A DNA stretch of 64,000 nt from Polyangiaceae bacterium (GCA_020633205.1 JACKEB010000011.1:912501-976500); one strand, 5' to 3'. Shown: positions 28,809-37,479, counted from the stretch's first letter. The notes: a model not told the origin generated them from the sequence alone. Program-made: numbers and translations.

Positions 28809-29120
28809 TCAGGCTTTGATGCCGGTGATCTTGACCTCGGTGTAGTCCTGACGGTGACCGTTCTTGCGGTGGTACTTCTTCCGCCGCTTGAACTTGAACA
28901 CGATGAGCTTCTCACCGCGCCCGTGCGACACGATCTGACCTTCGACCTTCGCTCCGCTGACCGTGGGCTTGCCGAACTTCGGCTGATCGCCACCGACCAT
29001 CAGAACCTCTTCGAAGGCGATGTTCTCGCCCGGGTTGCCTGCTAGTTTGGCGACACGCAGGACGTCTCCCTCGGAGACGCTGTACTGCTTGCCACCCGTC
29101 TTGATAATCGCGCTTGCCAT
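28809..29120 (-). CDS. rplU: 50S ribosomal protein L21
   Basis: A 103-aa protein, exactly the usual family length, that binds 23S rRNA. The N-terminus AIIKTGGKQYSVSEGD and C-terminal KRRKKYHRKNGHRQDYTEVKI are diagnostic. ATG at 29120 is chosen; the frame is open upstream to 29234 but that part is unlike L21. It is first of the rplU-rpmA operon. A hairpin lies in its leader at 29182-29202. Confidence 0.97.
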   Translation of the reverse strand: MASAIIKTGGKQYSVSEGDVLRVAKLAGNPGENIAFEEVLMVGGDQPKFGKPTVSGAKVEGQIVSHGRGEKLIVFKFKRRKKYHRKNGHRQDYTEVKITGIKA

Positions 29121-29181
29121 TTTGAAGGGCGGGGACCCTAGCTCTATGAGGCGACTCATGCAAGGTCCCGCGAATGGAATG

Positions 29182-29202
29182 TTCGCGCCTTCCAGGCGCG
29201 AA
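29182..29202 (-). promoter_or_regulatory. Leader hairpin upstream of rplU
   Basis: A perfect inverted repeat, TTCGCGCC (29182-29189) and GGCGCGAA (29195-29202), has a 5-base loop about 60 bases before the rplU start. Ribosomal operons are often controlled through such leader structures. Whether L21 binds it is unknown. Confidence 0.4.
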
Positions 29203-29293
29203 TCGTGGGGCGGGCCGCTCGGCTGTTTGCACATGCCTCGAGGACCCGCTGATCAGGGTTTGGGGAGCGAGTGCATACCGCGTTTCAGCCCTC

Positions 29294-29339
29294 CTCACCC
29301 CCAAAAAATCAGCTCAATTCATGGGTTTTTGGGGGAGAG
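29294..29339 (-). terminator. Inverted pair of the dispersed C-rich motif; likely terminator
   Basis: CTCACCCCCAAA (29294-29305) and its near-reverse TTTGGGGGAGAG (29328-29339) form a stem of about 13 bp including AAAAA/TTTTT, with a roughly 17-base loop. It lies between the stop of the Cys-rich lipoprotein gene at 29405 and the rplU leader. It is one of several places where the dispersed 12-mer occurs. Confidence 0.55.
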
Positions 29340-29404
29340 GCGCGCTTTTGGCGCGGCGCTACTGGCTGCATGCGCAGGTAAGCCTGAACGGCCGTGTAGA
29401 GGAG

Positions 29405-30076
29405 TCAGGCGCCACCGCAGCCACACCCGTTGAGACAGGTCGCGAACGCCGAGATGTCGTCATAGCCATTGGGGTGTGCGTCGACGCAGCCTTGGATGCA
29501 CTCCGAGTCGCCGTCCGCGCACGCGTCGACGCAGTTGTTGAGCGCCACGCACTCGGAGTTGTTGGCGCAAGTGTTGCCAACACCACAGCAGCTGCCCTCG
29601 ATGCATGAGCTCAGGCAGGCGTCGCTGCTGGTGAAGCCGCACTCGCTTCCGCCGCCACTGCCTCCGGAACCGCTGCCTCCCGCGCCGCTGCCGCCAGTGC
29701 CGCCCGCGGCGCAGCAGTCGTCGAGGCAGCCATACATGTTGAGCAACGGGTCAACGAGGTTCGGGTACTGGTTGGCGCAGTTGTCGATGCAGGTACCCTC
29801 CGACTCACAGGCGTCGACGCAGTCGATCAGAGAGCTGCAACCGAGCTGATTGCAGGTCAACGCCTGCTCGCAACAGGTGCCGTTCAAGCAGGTGTTCTCG
29901 CAGGCAACCTGGCTGGTGTAGCCACAGTTGCTCGCGTTGCCGCTGCCTCCTTCGCCAGCGGACCCCGAACTGCCAGCGGCGTTCAATGGGCGGTTCGAGC
30001 TGTTGTCTGAGGTACACGCGCTGATGTTCAAGGCGTACGCGCAGGTGGCCAGGATGGCGAGCTTGAAGAGTCTCAT
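29405..30076 (-). CDS. Cys-rich lipoprotein with internal duplication
   Basis: A 223-aa surface lipoprotein. The signal peptide MRLFKLAILATC ends in lipobox ISAC. After a Ser/Gly linker come two homologous Cys-rich modules of about 60 residues (roughly 48-108 and 134-195 onward). Each begins with CGYTS or CGFTS and shares the spacing C-x3-C-x4-CC...C...C-x3-C. They are joined by a Gly/Ser linker. ATG at 30076 has AGGAG upstream. The function is unknown; the disulfide-knot pattern suggests binding or a structural role. It lies 13 bases after the 30090 gene in the same operon. Confidence 0.8.
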   Translation of the reverse strand: MRLFKLAILATCAYALNISACTSDNSSNRPLNAAGSSGSAGEGGSGNASNCGYTSQVACENTCLNGTCCEQALTCNQLGCSSLIDCVDACESEGTCIDNCANQYPNLVDPLLNMYGCLDDCCAAGGTGGSGAGGSGSGGSGGGSECGFTSSDACLSSCIEGSCCGVGNTCANNSECVALNNCVDACADGDSECIQGCVDAHPNGYDDISAFATCLNGCGCGGA

Positions 30077-30089
30077 GGGTGTCTCCTGT

Positions 30090-30884
30090 TTAGCGGCACA
30101 TGTTTCCGTTCGGAAGTGACAAGCAGCGCTGCTTGCCCACGCAGTCAGTGTCGGCGGTACAGCTTCTGAAGCAGGTTCCGTCGTCACATATCTGTGCTCC
30201 AAAAGCTCCGCAGTCTGCGTCCGTTGTGCAATCCGCGAGGCAGAAGGTGTCGGACTCGCTGTAGGCGCAGACCGACTCCGAGAAGAAGTACCCACCACAT
30301 TCGGTTCCAACCGAGCAGGGGATGCCCGCGGTGCTTTGTGGGGCAGGCGAGACGCCCCGTACTTCTACATGCACCGTTAGCGGTTTCCCCGCGGTAGGAG
30401 CTCCGTCGAGGGTGAACACCCCATCGGTCAGAAGTAGGAGGGCGGGAGTGCTGCTCCCGATATTGTTCCCGCGCCCAACGAAGCCAAACGCAGTGTTCAA
30501 GAAGTTGAAGCCGTCGAGCACGTTGCTCACCTGCGGCGCCGTCGTATACATCGACACTTGGGTTTGATCGGCTCCCACCGCGCTGACGATCAGAGCGCTG
30601 TCGTCGTAGTGGCAAACCGCCGTTGCGTTGAGCGTTACGTCCTCTCCAAACAGCTTGCCGACGACATCGCTCTCGAGGCTGATGGGAGGATCAGACGCTG
30701 TTCCTGGGACGCAACGAAACGTCCCTGCGAACGAGTTGTCCGCCAGTGGCTGGCACTCCCCGCTGGTGCTGCAGAACTCCCCACGTGCGCAGCCGCCGTT
30801 GCCGCTACAGGAGATTTCAGGGTCGTCGCCGCCGCATCCCGCGAGCAGCAGCCCGACCAGGCTCAGGCCAAAGTAGCGAATCAT
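30090..30884 (-). CDS. Lipoprotein with Cys-rich (EB-like) ends
   Basis: A 264-aa outer-envelope lipoprotein with lipobox LLAGC. A short Cys cluster (CSGNGGCARGEFC...GEC) follows the signal. The middle is a beta-rich domain of unknown family (about 50-190). Two to three C-terminal modules of the form C-x5-DADC...C...C (for example DCTTDADCGAFGAQIC) follow; these are common in myxobacterial surface proteins. Its ATG overlaps the stop of the FadL-like gene (ATGA), so the two are translationally coupled. Confidence 0.8.
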   Translation of the reverse strand: MIRYFGLSLVGLLLAGCGGDDPEISCSGNGGCARGEFCSTSGECQPLADNSFAGTFRCVPGTASDPPISLESDVVGKLFGEDVTLNATAVCHYDDSALIVSAVGADQTQVSMYTTAPQVSNVLDGFNFLNTAFGFVGRGNNIGSSTPALLLLTDGVFTLDGAPTAGKPLTVHVEVRGVSPAPQSTAGIPCSVGTECGGYFFSESVCAYSESDTFCLADCTTDADCGAFGAQICDDGTCFRSCTADTDCVGKQRCLSLPNGNMCR

Positions 30885-32356
30885 TGGGTCCTCACTTCTG
30901 GCGTGACTTGGACCGGCACGCTGCGCTCGATCGTCTCCTTCGCTTCCTCCGCGGTGACTGAGCCCGAGAGCACGACGAACAGCGTGTTCGAGTGGGTGTT
31001 CGTCGCAACGAGTCCGCCATTGGCCTCGTCGAGCGCATAGAAGTCGCCCGTTGTCCGCGTGAAGCTCAGGCCGATCGTCGAATCGAAGCTGCCCGAGGTG
31101 ATGCCGAGGCCGAGGCTGCCTCCCATTTCACGCTCCCTTGTCTGCCACTGAATCGGCTCGTCCGTGGGCAGGGGATCGATGTAGAAGCCGCCAGCGCGCA
31201 GCGCGAACAAGGCGGAAAGGGACAGCTCGACGCCTGCGTGGATTTCGATGCCTTGCGCGATCTCGTGCGTTCCTTCGATGCGTTCATCGCGGTCGCGAAC
31301 GATGTCGCCCGTCTCATACTGCGTGACGTGGCGCACGCCGTGTCCCGACAGCGCGTCGACCCGCGATGCGCGGTAGACCAAATCGAGTGCGGCGGAGAAG
31401 TGCTCTCGGTCGTCCCAGGCCACGCCGAGACCAACTCGTAGCGATTGATCGTTGCGCCAAGTTTCCGCGTGAAAATTCGTGTCCTGGCTGAAGTTGGTTA
31501 CGCGACTCACGTCAGCCGGATCCGATGTGGTATCGCTGAGCGTCGTGGCACCATCCACGCGGCCCCACAGATTGATGGTCGGCACGTGCAGGCTCAGCCC
31601 CAGCCACAGAGACTCGAAGACGTTCACCTGAGTCCCAATGACCGGCGCGAACGCCAACGTCTCCCGCTTGAGCGTGAAGCTCTGCGCGTTGTCTGAGGTG
31701 GCGGCGTTGTTCCCCAGCTGAAGGAAACGACTCGAGCTGTTCGTTTCATCCCACACCGTGTAGCGCGCGAAGAGCGACGCCCCGAGCCGCAGCCGCTTGC
31801 CAACGCTCATCGCGTAGCTCGGGCCGAGGTGATACGCGGTGAAATCGCGCTTGATAGTGACGTCCTCGAGTAGTCGTCCCGCGACGTTGGTGAGCCTAGC
31901 GTCGAGAGAAGGGCTCAGGCGAAAGCGCTCGATCTCGGGGATCACCAACGCGAAGCCGGCCAACGCCGTGAAGTCCTCACTGCTAGCGATACGCTTGAAG
32001 TACATCACGGAGCTCGGAAGCTCGAAGGTGTTCGAGCTGGTGTTGGTCTCGTCGTCTATCCGGGTCGGACCGAAGCTCGCCGGGAACCCGCGGGGAAAGA
32101 ACACCGTCTCGACACTGCGCTCGCGGTAGGCGAACAAGCTCGCGGAAACGCCGAAGATGTCGTTTGGAACCCCGGCCAGCCCCGCCGGGTTCAGATAGGG
32201 CAGCGCGGAATCGTTGCCGGCCGCGATCCCAGCGCCGCCCATCGTCGCCGTGCGTCCTCCGATAGGAACGTGTTGCTGCGCCAGGCCTTCTGAGCTGGAC
32301 ACACTAATGAACAACGCACAGAGCACAGCGGCCCCCGAGCGCACTCCGATGATCAT
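30881..32356 (-). CDS. FadL/OmpP1-like outer-membrane transport protein
   Basis: A 491-aa outer-membrane beta-barrel. The signal peptide ends near GLAQ (residue 27). The FadL-type start follows: a Gly-rich plug segment with TATMGGAGIAAGNDSALPYLNPAGL. Many alternating-hydrophobic strands fill the rest, and the last residues resemble a barrel end. FadL homologues carry hydrophobic compounds (fatty acids, aromatics) across the outer membrane. It heads an operon with two Cys-rich lipoproteins. Fatty-acid-type dehydrogenases lie at 38.5-41 kb, but a link is only inferred. Confidence 0.8.
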   Translation of the reverse strand: MIIGVRSGAAVLCALFISVSSSEGLAQQHVPIGGRTATMGGAGIAAGNDSALPYLNPAGLAGVPNDIFGVSASLFAYRERSVETVFFPRGFPASFGPTRIDDETNTSSNTFELPSSVMYFKRIASSEDFTALAGFALVIPEIERFRLSPSLDARLTNVAGRLLEDVTIKRDFTAYHLGPSYAMSVGKRLRLGASLFARYTVWDETNSSSRFLQLGNNAATSDNAQSFTLKRETLAFAPVIGTQVNVFESLWLGLSLHVPTINLWGRVDGATTLSDTTSDPADVSRVTNFSQDTNFHAETWRNDQSLRVGLGVAWDDREHFSAALDLVYRASRVDALSGHGVRHVTQYETGDIVRDRDERIEGTHEIAQGIEIHAGVELSLSALFALRAGGFYIDPLPTDEPIQWQTREREMGGSLGLGITSGSFDSTIGLSFTRTTGDFYALDEANGGLVATNTHSNTLFVVLSGSVTAEEAKETIERSVPVQVTPEVRTQ

Positions 32357-32440
32357 GCCGCACGGCTATCAACCCTCCCGACGAGGTAAATGGTCAATTC
32401 AGCCAGAGACTTGCGGAATCACGTGGAAATGAATTCGCGT

Positions 32441-33700
32441 TCAGGCTTCGATCAGCTCTCGCACCGCCAACCTGGACGACACACCCAGCTTGTCGAAGAT
32501 CCGCTGGATCTGGTTCGCGACGGTGTGCGCGCTGACGCCCCTCTGGATCGCGATCTCACGGTTCGACAAGCCGCTCGCCACCAGTTTCGCGACGTCTTGC
32601 TCGGCTGCGGTCAGGCTGCGGGGCACCTGCGCTGCCTGGGTACCGCGCACGCACACCAGGCCGCGGTCGATGGCAGCCAGGGCAAGCACGTCGCTCTCAC
32701 CACGCGCAAGCAGCGCCCAGGTCTGTGCCAACTCGGCCCGCTTGCTGACTTTCAGCTTGCGCATGCCCTGCCTGAGTTGGGTCGAAACCGTGGAAGGCCG
32801 GGAGCCAAGGGCGGAGGCGATCGCGGTCAGCGGATGGCCTTGAGCCGCTAGCTGGCACACTGCGGCCTCCTTGGGTGATAGCCGCGTGATGGACGCGGCT
32901 GCGACTGGATTCTCCAGCGCGACAACGAAGCGCTTGCCGTCGGCTTCGAAGCGATCGACCAGAGACCAACGTCCGTCGACCAAGCCTTGCCAGAGCGAGA
33001 TAGCCCGGGGCGCGTCGGAGCGTCGGGTGTTCGAGCGTGCTTTCTCCATGCTTCGGACATGACGCCGTAGAAGCTCACGTGCCCTCAGGCCCTGGGCTTG
33101 CGACTCTGCGTGAACCAGCCGCCCGCTACTCTCCAAGATGGCCACTGGGGTCCGAGCGATCCGCCGTCGCAGTCGCAACCCGTGGCTGAGGTGAATCGCG
33201 ATTTGACTCCACATGCGGCGTTCCGAGAGACCAACGCGCGCTTCTTCCGGATGAAAGCCCCCGACTAGGACACCCAGCGTGCCGTCAGAGAAGACCATAC
33301 CGACGCCATCGCGCACTCCCGCCGGATGGGCGAGTTCGTCGAAGCGTCTTAGGTTGTTCGGGGACATCTCGCTGCGAGCTCTGGTGAAGCGAGAGCTTGC
33401 GAAAGTCGTCGTGACCTCACCGGGGTCTGGCATCGTCTGCTGGCTCAGCCGCAGCAACTCTGCGATGTTCGGCGGAACATCCCCCAGGGTCCGCACGAAC
33501 GCGTGCTCGGGTCCGCCTGGGGTTAGGTACATGCCTGTGCAGAATACTCCGAGACCCACGTCGAGGCTCGGCTGCAGAGCATGGGTGAGGCGCGCGAGCC
33601 AGTCGTCGAAGCCCTCTGTCAGCGAGTAGCAAACCTCAAGTATGCCTACCGGATCGTGTCGCACCGCAAACACTAGAAGCGAAATGGCCGGGGAACGCAA
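32441..33700 (-). CDS. LuxR-type regulator with two HTH domains
   Basis: A 419-aa regulator with an N-terminal region of about 280 residues of unknown fold and two separate LuxR-type HTH domains. The first is at about 290-345 (LSPKEAAVCQLAAQG, then RPSTVSTQLRQGMRKL). The second is at about 363-418 (SLTAAEQDVAKLVASGLSNREIA, then SAHTVANQIQRIFDKL). No receiver domain is seen. Two DNA-binding heads on one chain are rare in this family. The start is uncertain: TTG at 33700 or GTG at 33673. It lies directly downstream of a second LuxR gene. Confidence 0.8.
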   Translation of the reverse strand: MRSPAISLLVFAVRHDPVGILEVCYSLTEGFDDWLARLTHALQPSLDVGLGVFCTGMYLTPGGPEHAFVRTLGDVPPNIAELLRLSQQTMPDPGEVTTTFASSRFTRARSEMSPNNLRRFDELAHPAGVRDGVGMVFSDGTLGVLVGGFHPEEARVGLSERRMWSQIAIHLSHGLRLRRRIARTPVAILESSGRLVHAESQAQGLRARELLRRHVRSMEKARSNTRRSDAPRAISLWQGLVDGRWSLVDRFEADGKRFVVALENPVAAASITRLSPKEAAVCQLAAQGHPLTAIASALGSRPSTVSTQLRQGMRKLKVSKRAELAQTWALLARGESDVLALAAIDRGLVCVRGTQAAQVPRSLTAAEQDVAKLVASGLSNREIAIQRGVSAHTVANQIQRIFDKLGVSSRLAVRELIEA

Positions 33701-33707
33701 CCGGCCA
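33685..33707. repeat. Perfect inverted repeat between the two LuxR genes
   Basis: TGGCCGG (33685-33691) and CCGGCCA (33701-33707) are separated by nine bases. It overlaps the possible start of the double-HTH regulator, so it may be an operator or an attenuating hairpin. Confidence 0.4.
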
Positions 33708-33785
33708 GCGTCTCAATTTAATATCCGCAAGGAATGAAGTAGCGCGGGACCAAACCCGGTCCGACAAACCCGAGGGGTGCTCGGT

Positions 33786-34418
33786 TCAAAGCACGTGTTG
33801 TGTAGGGTGGCGGCCAATGAACGCCAGGTGAGCGAGCTCATAGCGGTCTGATACCTGCAGCTTGCGGAAAATCGCCGCGAGCTGACGAGCGACGGCACGT
33901 GGGGACACACCACACAACATGCTGATGTCTGCGCTGGAGCGCTCGGCCAGTACCAGGGTCAGGACTTCCAGCTCACGTGAGTCGAGCTCCTCTTCTTCCG
34001 GTAGTGGCACTGTGGCGGTACGCACCACTAGCGCGTCGGACAGCAGCTGGAGCGCTTCGCAGCCTGGAGACATCAGGATGCTCCAAGTCCTCAGTACGCC
34101 GATCGGTGAGCCGGCGCCGGACTTGCGGATCGCCCTCGCAGCCAGCGACGCCGAGGTCCCGACGGGGACTCGGAGATCGAACGCCTGCTCCAGCCGACAT
34201 CCTCGCACCAGGCGCTCCAGCGCATCGCGCTCGAGGTCACTCAGCGGCGTGCTGGGCGCGCGCTTGCGAATCATCGCGTGCCGATACCCCGGCGGCCCAG
34301 GGACGCCGGAGATCAGGAACTCTCCCCGGCAGACCTGCTCCCAAAGCAGGTCGCCACCAATGTCGCACCATTCGCTAGCGGCCCACGAGATGGACGTCGC
34401 TAATTCACCTAAGCTCAT
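33786..34418 (-). CDS. LuxR-type transcriptional regulator
   Basis: A 210-aa regulator with a C-terminal LuxR HTH (about 145-205: DSRELEVLTLVLAERSSADIS, then SPRAVARQLAAIFRKLQVS). The N-terminal 140 residues are of unknown fold and share the general plan of the double-HTH neighbour, though shorter. ATG at 34418 has GGAGG 7 bases upstream; an open extension to 34649 overlaps the kinase and is rejected. It is divergent from the Ser/Thr kinase with only 41 bases between starts. Confidence 0.8.
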   Translation of the reverse strand: MSLGELATSISWAASEWCDIGGDLLWEQVCRGEFLISGVPGPPGYRHAMIRKRAPSTPLSDLERDALERLVRGCRLEQAFDLRVPVGTSASLAARAIRKSGAGSPIGVLRTWSILMSPGCEALQLLSDALVVRTATVPLPEEEELDSRELEVLTLVLAERSSADISMLCGVSPRAVARQLAAIFRKLQVSDRYELAHLAFIGRHPTQHVL

Positions 34419-34459
34419 TTTCAAGCCTCCAGAGAGGCAGACGCAGGCCGGTTCTAGGT

Positions 34460-35506
34460 GTGAAGGGTCCACTGGAGGTTTTTGTTCGCCCCTCTTCCGC
34501 GCTGGGAGCGGGTAGTCTCCCCTTCGTGGTGGACGGCCCGGACACGGAGGCAGACGTCCTCTCGCCAAGCGAGCGGGCGCTTCTGGCGCAGGTGCTCGAC
34601 GCGCGCCCCATCGATCCGGCGACGCGTCTTCAGGCTCTGCTCGGCACACGCGTCGGCAGGTACCAGATTGAAGCGCTACTGGGGGCTGGCGGCATGGGGG
34701 CCGTGTATCGCGCGATGGACGGCGAGACGCGCGCGCCGGTGGCGCTCAAGCTGCTCCATCCGACGGCTCTCGGCGGCAAGGACGAGCGACAGTACCTTGA
34801 GTTTCGAAAGCGTTTCCGTGGGGAGGCGCGCCGGGGGCTGATGGTCGCGCACCCGGGCGTCGCACGGGTGTACGATGCGGGTGAGATCGATGGTCACCTG
34901 TTCATCGCCATGGAGTTCATCGAGGGTTACACGCTGCGCCGAGAAATTCGCCGACCAACGGCTCCGGAGCTGCCGCGGCGGCTCTCGATGCTACGCCAGG
35001 TTGCCGACGTGCTTGCTGCGGTGCACCTTCAGAACCTCGTCCACCGGGACATCAAGCCGGATAACGTGATGGTCGCTGACGGGGGCAAGATCAAGCTGCT
35101 CGACTTCGGGCTCGCACGGTTCACGAAGAGCCCCGCGAGAGAGCTCCAAGGGGCGAGCGACTGGACCACTCAGGTGGCCACGCGCGGCGGAGTCATTCTC
35201 GGAACGCCTCACTATATGGCACCCGAGCAAGTGTTGGGGCAGCGCCTGACGCCAGCTGCTGACATCTTCGCCTTGGGCATCACGGCCTTCGAGTTCTTGT
35301 CCGGTGAGCGCCCTTTTCGTGGGGCCAACTCGATGCACGTCATGCTGTCGATCGCGCGCGATGAACCGCTTCGCCTCGAGGATACTTTCCCTGAGGCAAC
35401 GCCAGCGGTCTGTGAGCTAGTCGCTGGTTGCCTACACAAGGATCCGCTCGAACGCCCCTCCGCAGAGGCACTCGAACGGCAGCTGGCAGCCGTGGCGGTG
35501 GCGTAG
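34460..35506 (+). CDS. Serine/threonine protein kinase (Pkn/Hanks type)
   Basis: A 348-aa soluble eukaryotic-like kinase. After about 65 N-terminal residues come the Gly loop GAGGMG, catalytic Lys97 (VALKLL), HRDIKPDN with Asp197, DFG with Asp215, and TPHYMAPEQ. All catalytic residues are present, so it should be active. No transmembrane helix or PASTA domain is present. The GTG start at 34460 is provisional; later GTG codons near 34527 would keep the whole domain. Neighbours are two LuxR regulators (divergent) and an ECF sigma factor (convergent, stops 2 bases apart). Confidence 0.9.
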   Translation: MKGPLEVFVRPSSALGAGSLPFVVDGPDTEADVLSPSERALLAQVLDARPIDPATRLQALLGTRVGRYQIEALLGAGGMGAVYRAMDGETRAPVALKLLHPTALGGKDERQYLEFRKRFRGEARRGLMVAHPGVARVYDAGEIDGHLFIAMEFIEGYTLRREIRRPTAPELPRRLSMLRQVADVLAAVHLQNLVHRDIKPDNVMVADGGKIKLLDFGLARFTKSPARELQGASDWTTQVATRGGVILGTPHYMAPEQVLGQRLTPAADIFALGITAFEFLSGERPFRGANSMHVMLSIARDEPLRLEDTFPEATPAVCELVAGCLHKDPLERPSAEALERQLAAVAVA

Positions 35507-35508
35507 CC

Positions 35509-36120
35509 TCATTCGTTCGGTAGCAGTCCACGTTCCCGTGCGAGCTTCTGCAGGCGATCCCGCGCCAGCTGGGCGCGCTTCCTCAAGCGTGCCGCCTCTT
35601 TCGTTCTGGCATCTGCCGGCAGAGCGCCGCTGATCACTTCGACCACCTCGTCCCAAGACATTCCACGCTCGAAGCGCAGGGTGAGTAGCTCGCGGTCTTC
35701 TTCAGAGAGCTGCTCACGTAGCGCCATGACTTCCTGCTTGCGCTCGCTCGCGTAGTGGCTCGCCGTCGCCGTGCGGATACGAGCGGCGAGTTCCTGTAGT
35801 TCAGGCGCCTGGGACAGGGGCACTGCGCCTCGGCCAACCACTCCACGCTGACGGATCAGATCGACGGCAGCGTTGCGCGCGAGGCGATAGAACCAGCTCC
35901 TCAGGCTGCAGCGCCAGTCGAACTGATCGAAGCTTTGCCAAAGGCGCTCACAAGCAAGCGAGAAGGCGTCTTCGGCTTCCGCCCGCGACTTCTGGCGAGC
36001 CACCAAGAAGCCGAGCACCTCGGCTCCGAGTTCCTCCAAGGTCAAAACGACCGCAGCGTCGGCGTCGTGGGCTAGCAACACGGCCCGCACCCGGCTCTCT
36101 AGAGGCTCTTCGCGCACCAT
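35509..36120 (-). CDS. ECF-type RNA polymerase sigma factor
   Basis: A 203-aa sigma-70 family factor. Region 2 (about 35-100) includes DAFSLACERLWQSFDQFDW and SLRSWFYRLARNAAVDLIRQ. Region 4 (about 125-195) includes LSEEDRELLTLRFERGMSWDEVVEV. No adjacent anti-sigma gene is seen; the convergent Ser/Thr kinase could be the controller, as known for some ECF families, but this is inference. ATG at 36120. Confidence 0.85.
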   Translation of the reverse strand: MVREEPLESRVRAVLLAHDADAAVVLTLEELGAEVLGFLVARQKSRAEAEDAFSLACERLWQSFDQFDWRCSLRSWFYRLARNAAVDLIRQRGVVGRGAVPLSQAPELQELAARIRTATASHYASERKQEVMALREQLSEEDRELLTLRFERGMSWDEVVEVISGALPADARTKEAARLRKRAQLARDRLQKLARERGLLPNE

Positions 36121-36179
36121 CCAAACATAGTTCCTGGCGGCGCCTTGACCCGGTCGGGAATTCTGGCACTATCCCCAAG

Positions 36180-36191
36180 CCAACCGGTTGG
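36180..36191. promoter_or_regulatory. 12-bp palindrome, candidate operator
   Basis: CCAACCGGTTGG is a perfect palindrome between the divergent sigma-factor and ferritin-like genes, 65 bases before the latter's ATG. A TetR regulator is the next gene downstream and could bind it. Confidence 0.4.
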
Positions 36192-36255
36192 TTTGGGTTA
36201 GTAATCAAGCGAACCGGCCCAGCAGCCAGGCGTGAAAACGGGGGGAAAGTCGCCG

Positions 36256-37317
36256 ATGTCGTCGATCAAGCAGGTGAGAAAGCAGCTCAAGGTGCCGGTG
36301 GCGGTCGCCTCGGCGGTGTCTCGAGTCTTTGGTTTGGCGGTCAAGAGTCGCTTCGGTCGGCACCGGCGCTGGCCGGAGCAACAGGTGCTGATCGACGAAC
36401 CTCTGGCGCTGGCGGAAGAGCGCACCCACCGCCTGCGGCGCATCTACACCAACGCGATTCGCGACAGCTGGGACGGCCATGAAGTTTTCCGCGCGGCAGT
36501 CCACAAGCACGGTGGCATCCAGCTGTCTCGGGAGAAACGCGAGGCGCTCGCGCACCTCATGAGCATGCTGATGTGGGGAGAGCTGGCCGCTTGGTACGTC
36601 TCGGCTGAGCTCGCTGAGCAGCTCGAGGACCTGGATGCTCGCATGGCGGCCTCGAGCCAGGTCTTCGACGAGGCTCGGCACTTCTACGTGCTGCGGGACT
36701 ACGTGGCGTTGCTGCACGTCCCCGTTCCGCCTCTGGACCCGTATTTTCAAGCCGCGGTTCGCTCGTTGCTCTCGGCTGAGGACCTGACACTCAAGCTGTT
36801 CGCGATGCAGCTCTTGGCCGAGGGTACCGCTCAGTCGATCTTTGGTTTCCTGGCGGAAGCAAATGTCGAGCCGGTGCTGAGCGAGCTGCTACCGCTGATC
36901 GAGAAGGACGAAGCACGCCACGTCGGCCTTGGCGTCATGCACCTGCCGTCGCGTTTGGCTAAGCTCGACGCCAGACAGTGCCAGCGCATCGCGGCTCACA
37001 CCGAAACCATTGGGGATATGTTTGCCGCCACGCAAATGCGCATGATTCCCCACTATCGCGCGCTGGATTTGGACCCGCGGGAGCTGTTTCGCCGCGCCGA
37101 TCGGCTACTCCACGGCTTGGGACAGAAGCTCGGCAATGTGCCTGGCACCGACCAATCATACTTCCGCACCATCGACCCGACGCAGCCGTCCTATCAGGCT
37201 CAGCTCGACTTCGTGCTCCCCCCGGACGGCGCTTCGCCGAGCGGTGGTACCGCGTGGTTGTACCGTGTCGTCGAGCTCGGCGCGCGAGCCATGGGAGCGC
37301 GCTCTCACGCTGCGTGA
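36256..37317 (+). CDS. Ferritin-like diiron protein
   Basis: A 353-aa helical protein with a ferritin-like four-helix core. Two ExxH motifs within DEARH sequences (Glu139/His142 and Glu219/His222) can bind a di-iron centre together with earlier Glu residues (near WGE and AEL around 110-125). The pattern resembles AurF/R2-like oxygenases or hydroxylases, which act on aromatic amines or acyl chains. The ATG at 36256 is chosen with GGGGGA upstream; GTG at 36232 is an alternative. It lies upstream of a TetR regulator and two acyl-CoA dehydrogenases, suggesting lipid or hydrophobic-substrate oxidation. Confidence 0.75.
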   Translation: MSSIKQVRKQLKVPVAVASAVSRVFGLAVKSRFGRHRRWPEQQVLIDEPLALAEERTHRLRRIYTNAIRDSWDGHEVFRAAVHKHGGIQLSREKREALAHLMSMLMWGELAAWYVSAELAEQLEDLDARMAASSQVFDEARHFYVLRDYVALLHVPVPPLDPYFQAAVRSLLSAEDLTLKLFAMQLLAEGTAQSIFGFLAEANVEPVLSELLPLIEKDEARHVGLGVMHLPSRLAKLDARQCQRIAAHTETIGDMFAATQMRMIPHYRALDLDPRELFRRADRLLHGLGQKLGNVPGTDQSYFRTIDPTQPSYQAQLDFVLPPDGASPSGGTAWLYRVVELGARAMGARSHAA

Positions 37318-37348
37318 CCGCTCCGTCTCGCATAACAGTGCAAGCAAC

Positions 37349-37373
37349 TGTGCAAGTTGCGCAACGTTGCACA
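37349..37373. promoter_or_regulatory. Dyad-rich candidate operator upstream of tetR
   Basis: TGTGCAA (37349-37355) and TTGCACA (37367-37373) form inverted arms around the perfect palindrome GTTGCGCAAC (37356-37365). It lies about 105 bases before the TetR start codon. Autoregulation is typical for TetR proteins, so this is the best operator candidate. Confidence 0.5.
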
Positions 37374-37479
37374 ACCTCACGATCGAGTTGGTTCAACCAG
37401 CTGAGACAATGTGTTCTGTCCTGCAACATCATGCTGGAAGTTGATTGACGATGAAGGTCTCCGGGAGGAAAAGACATAC

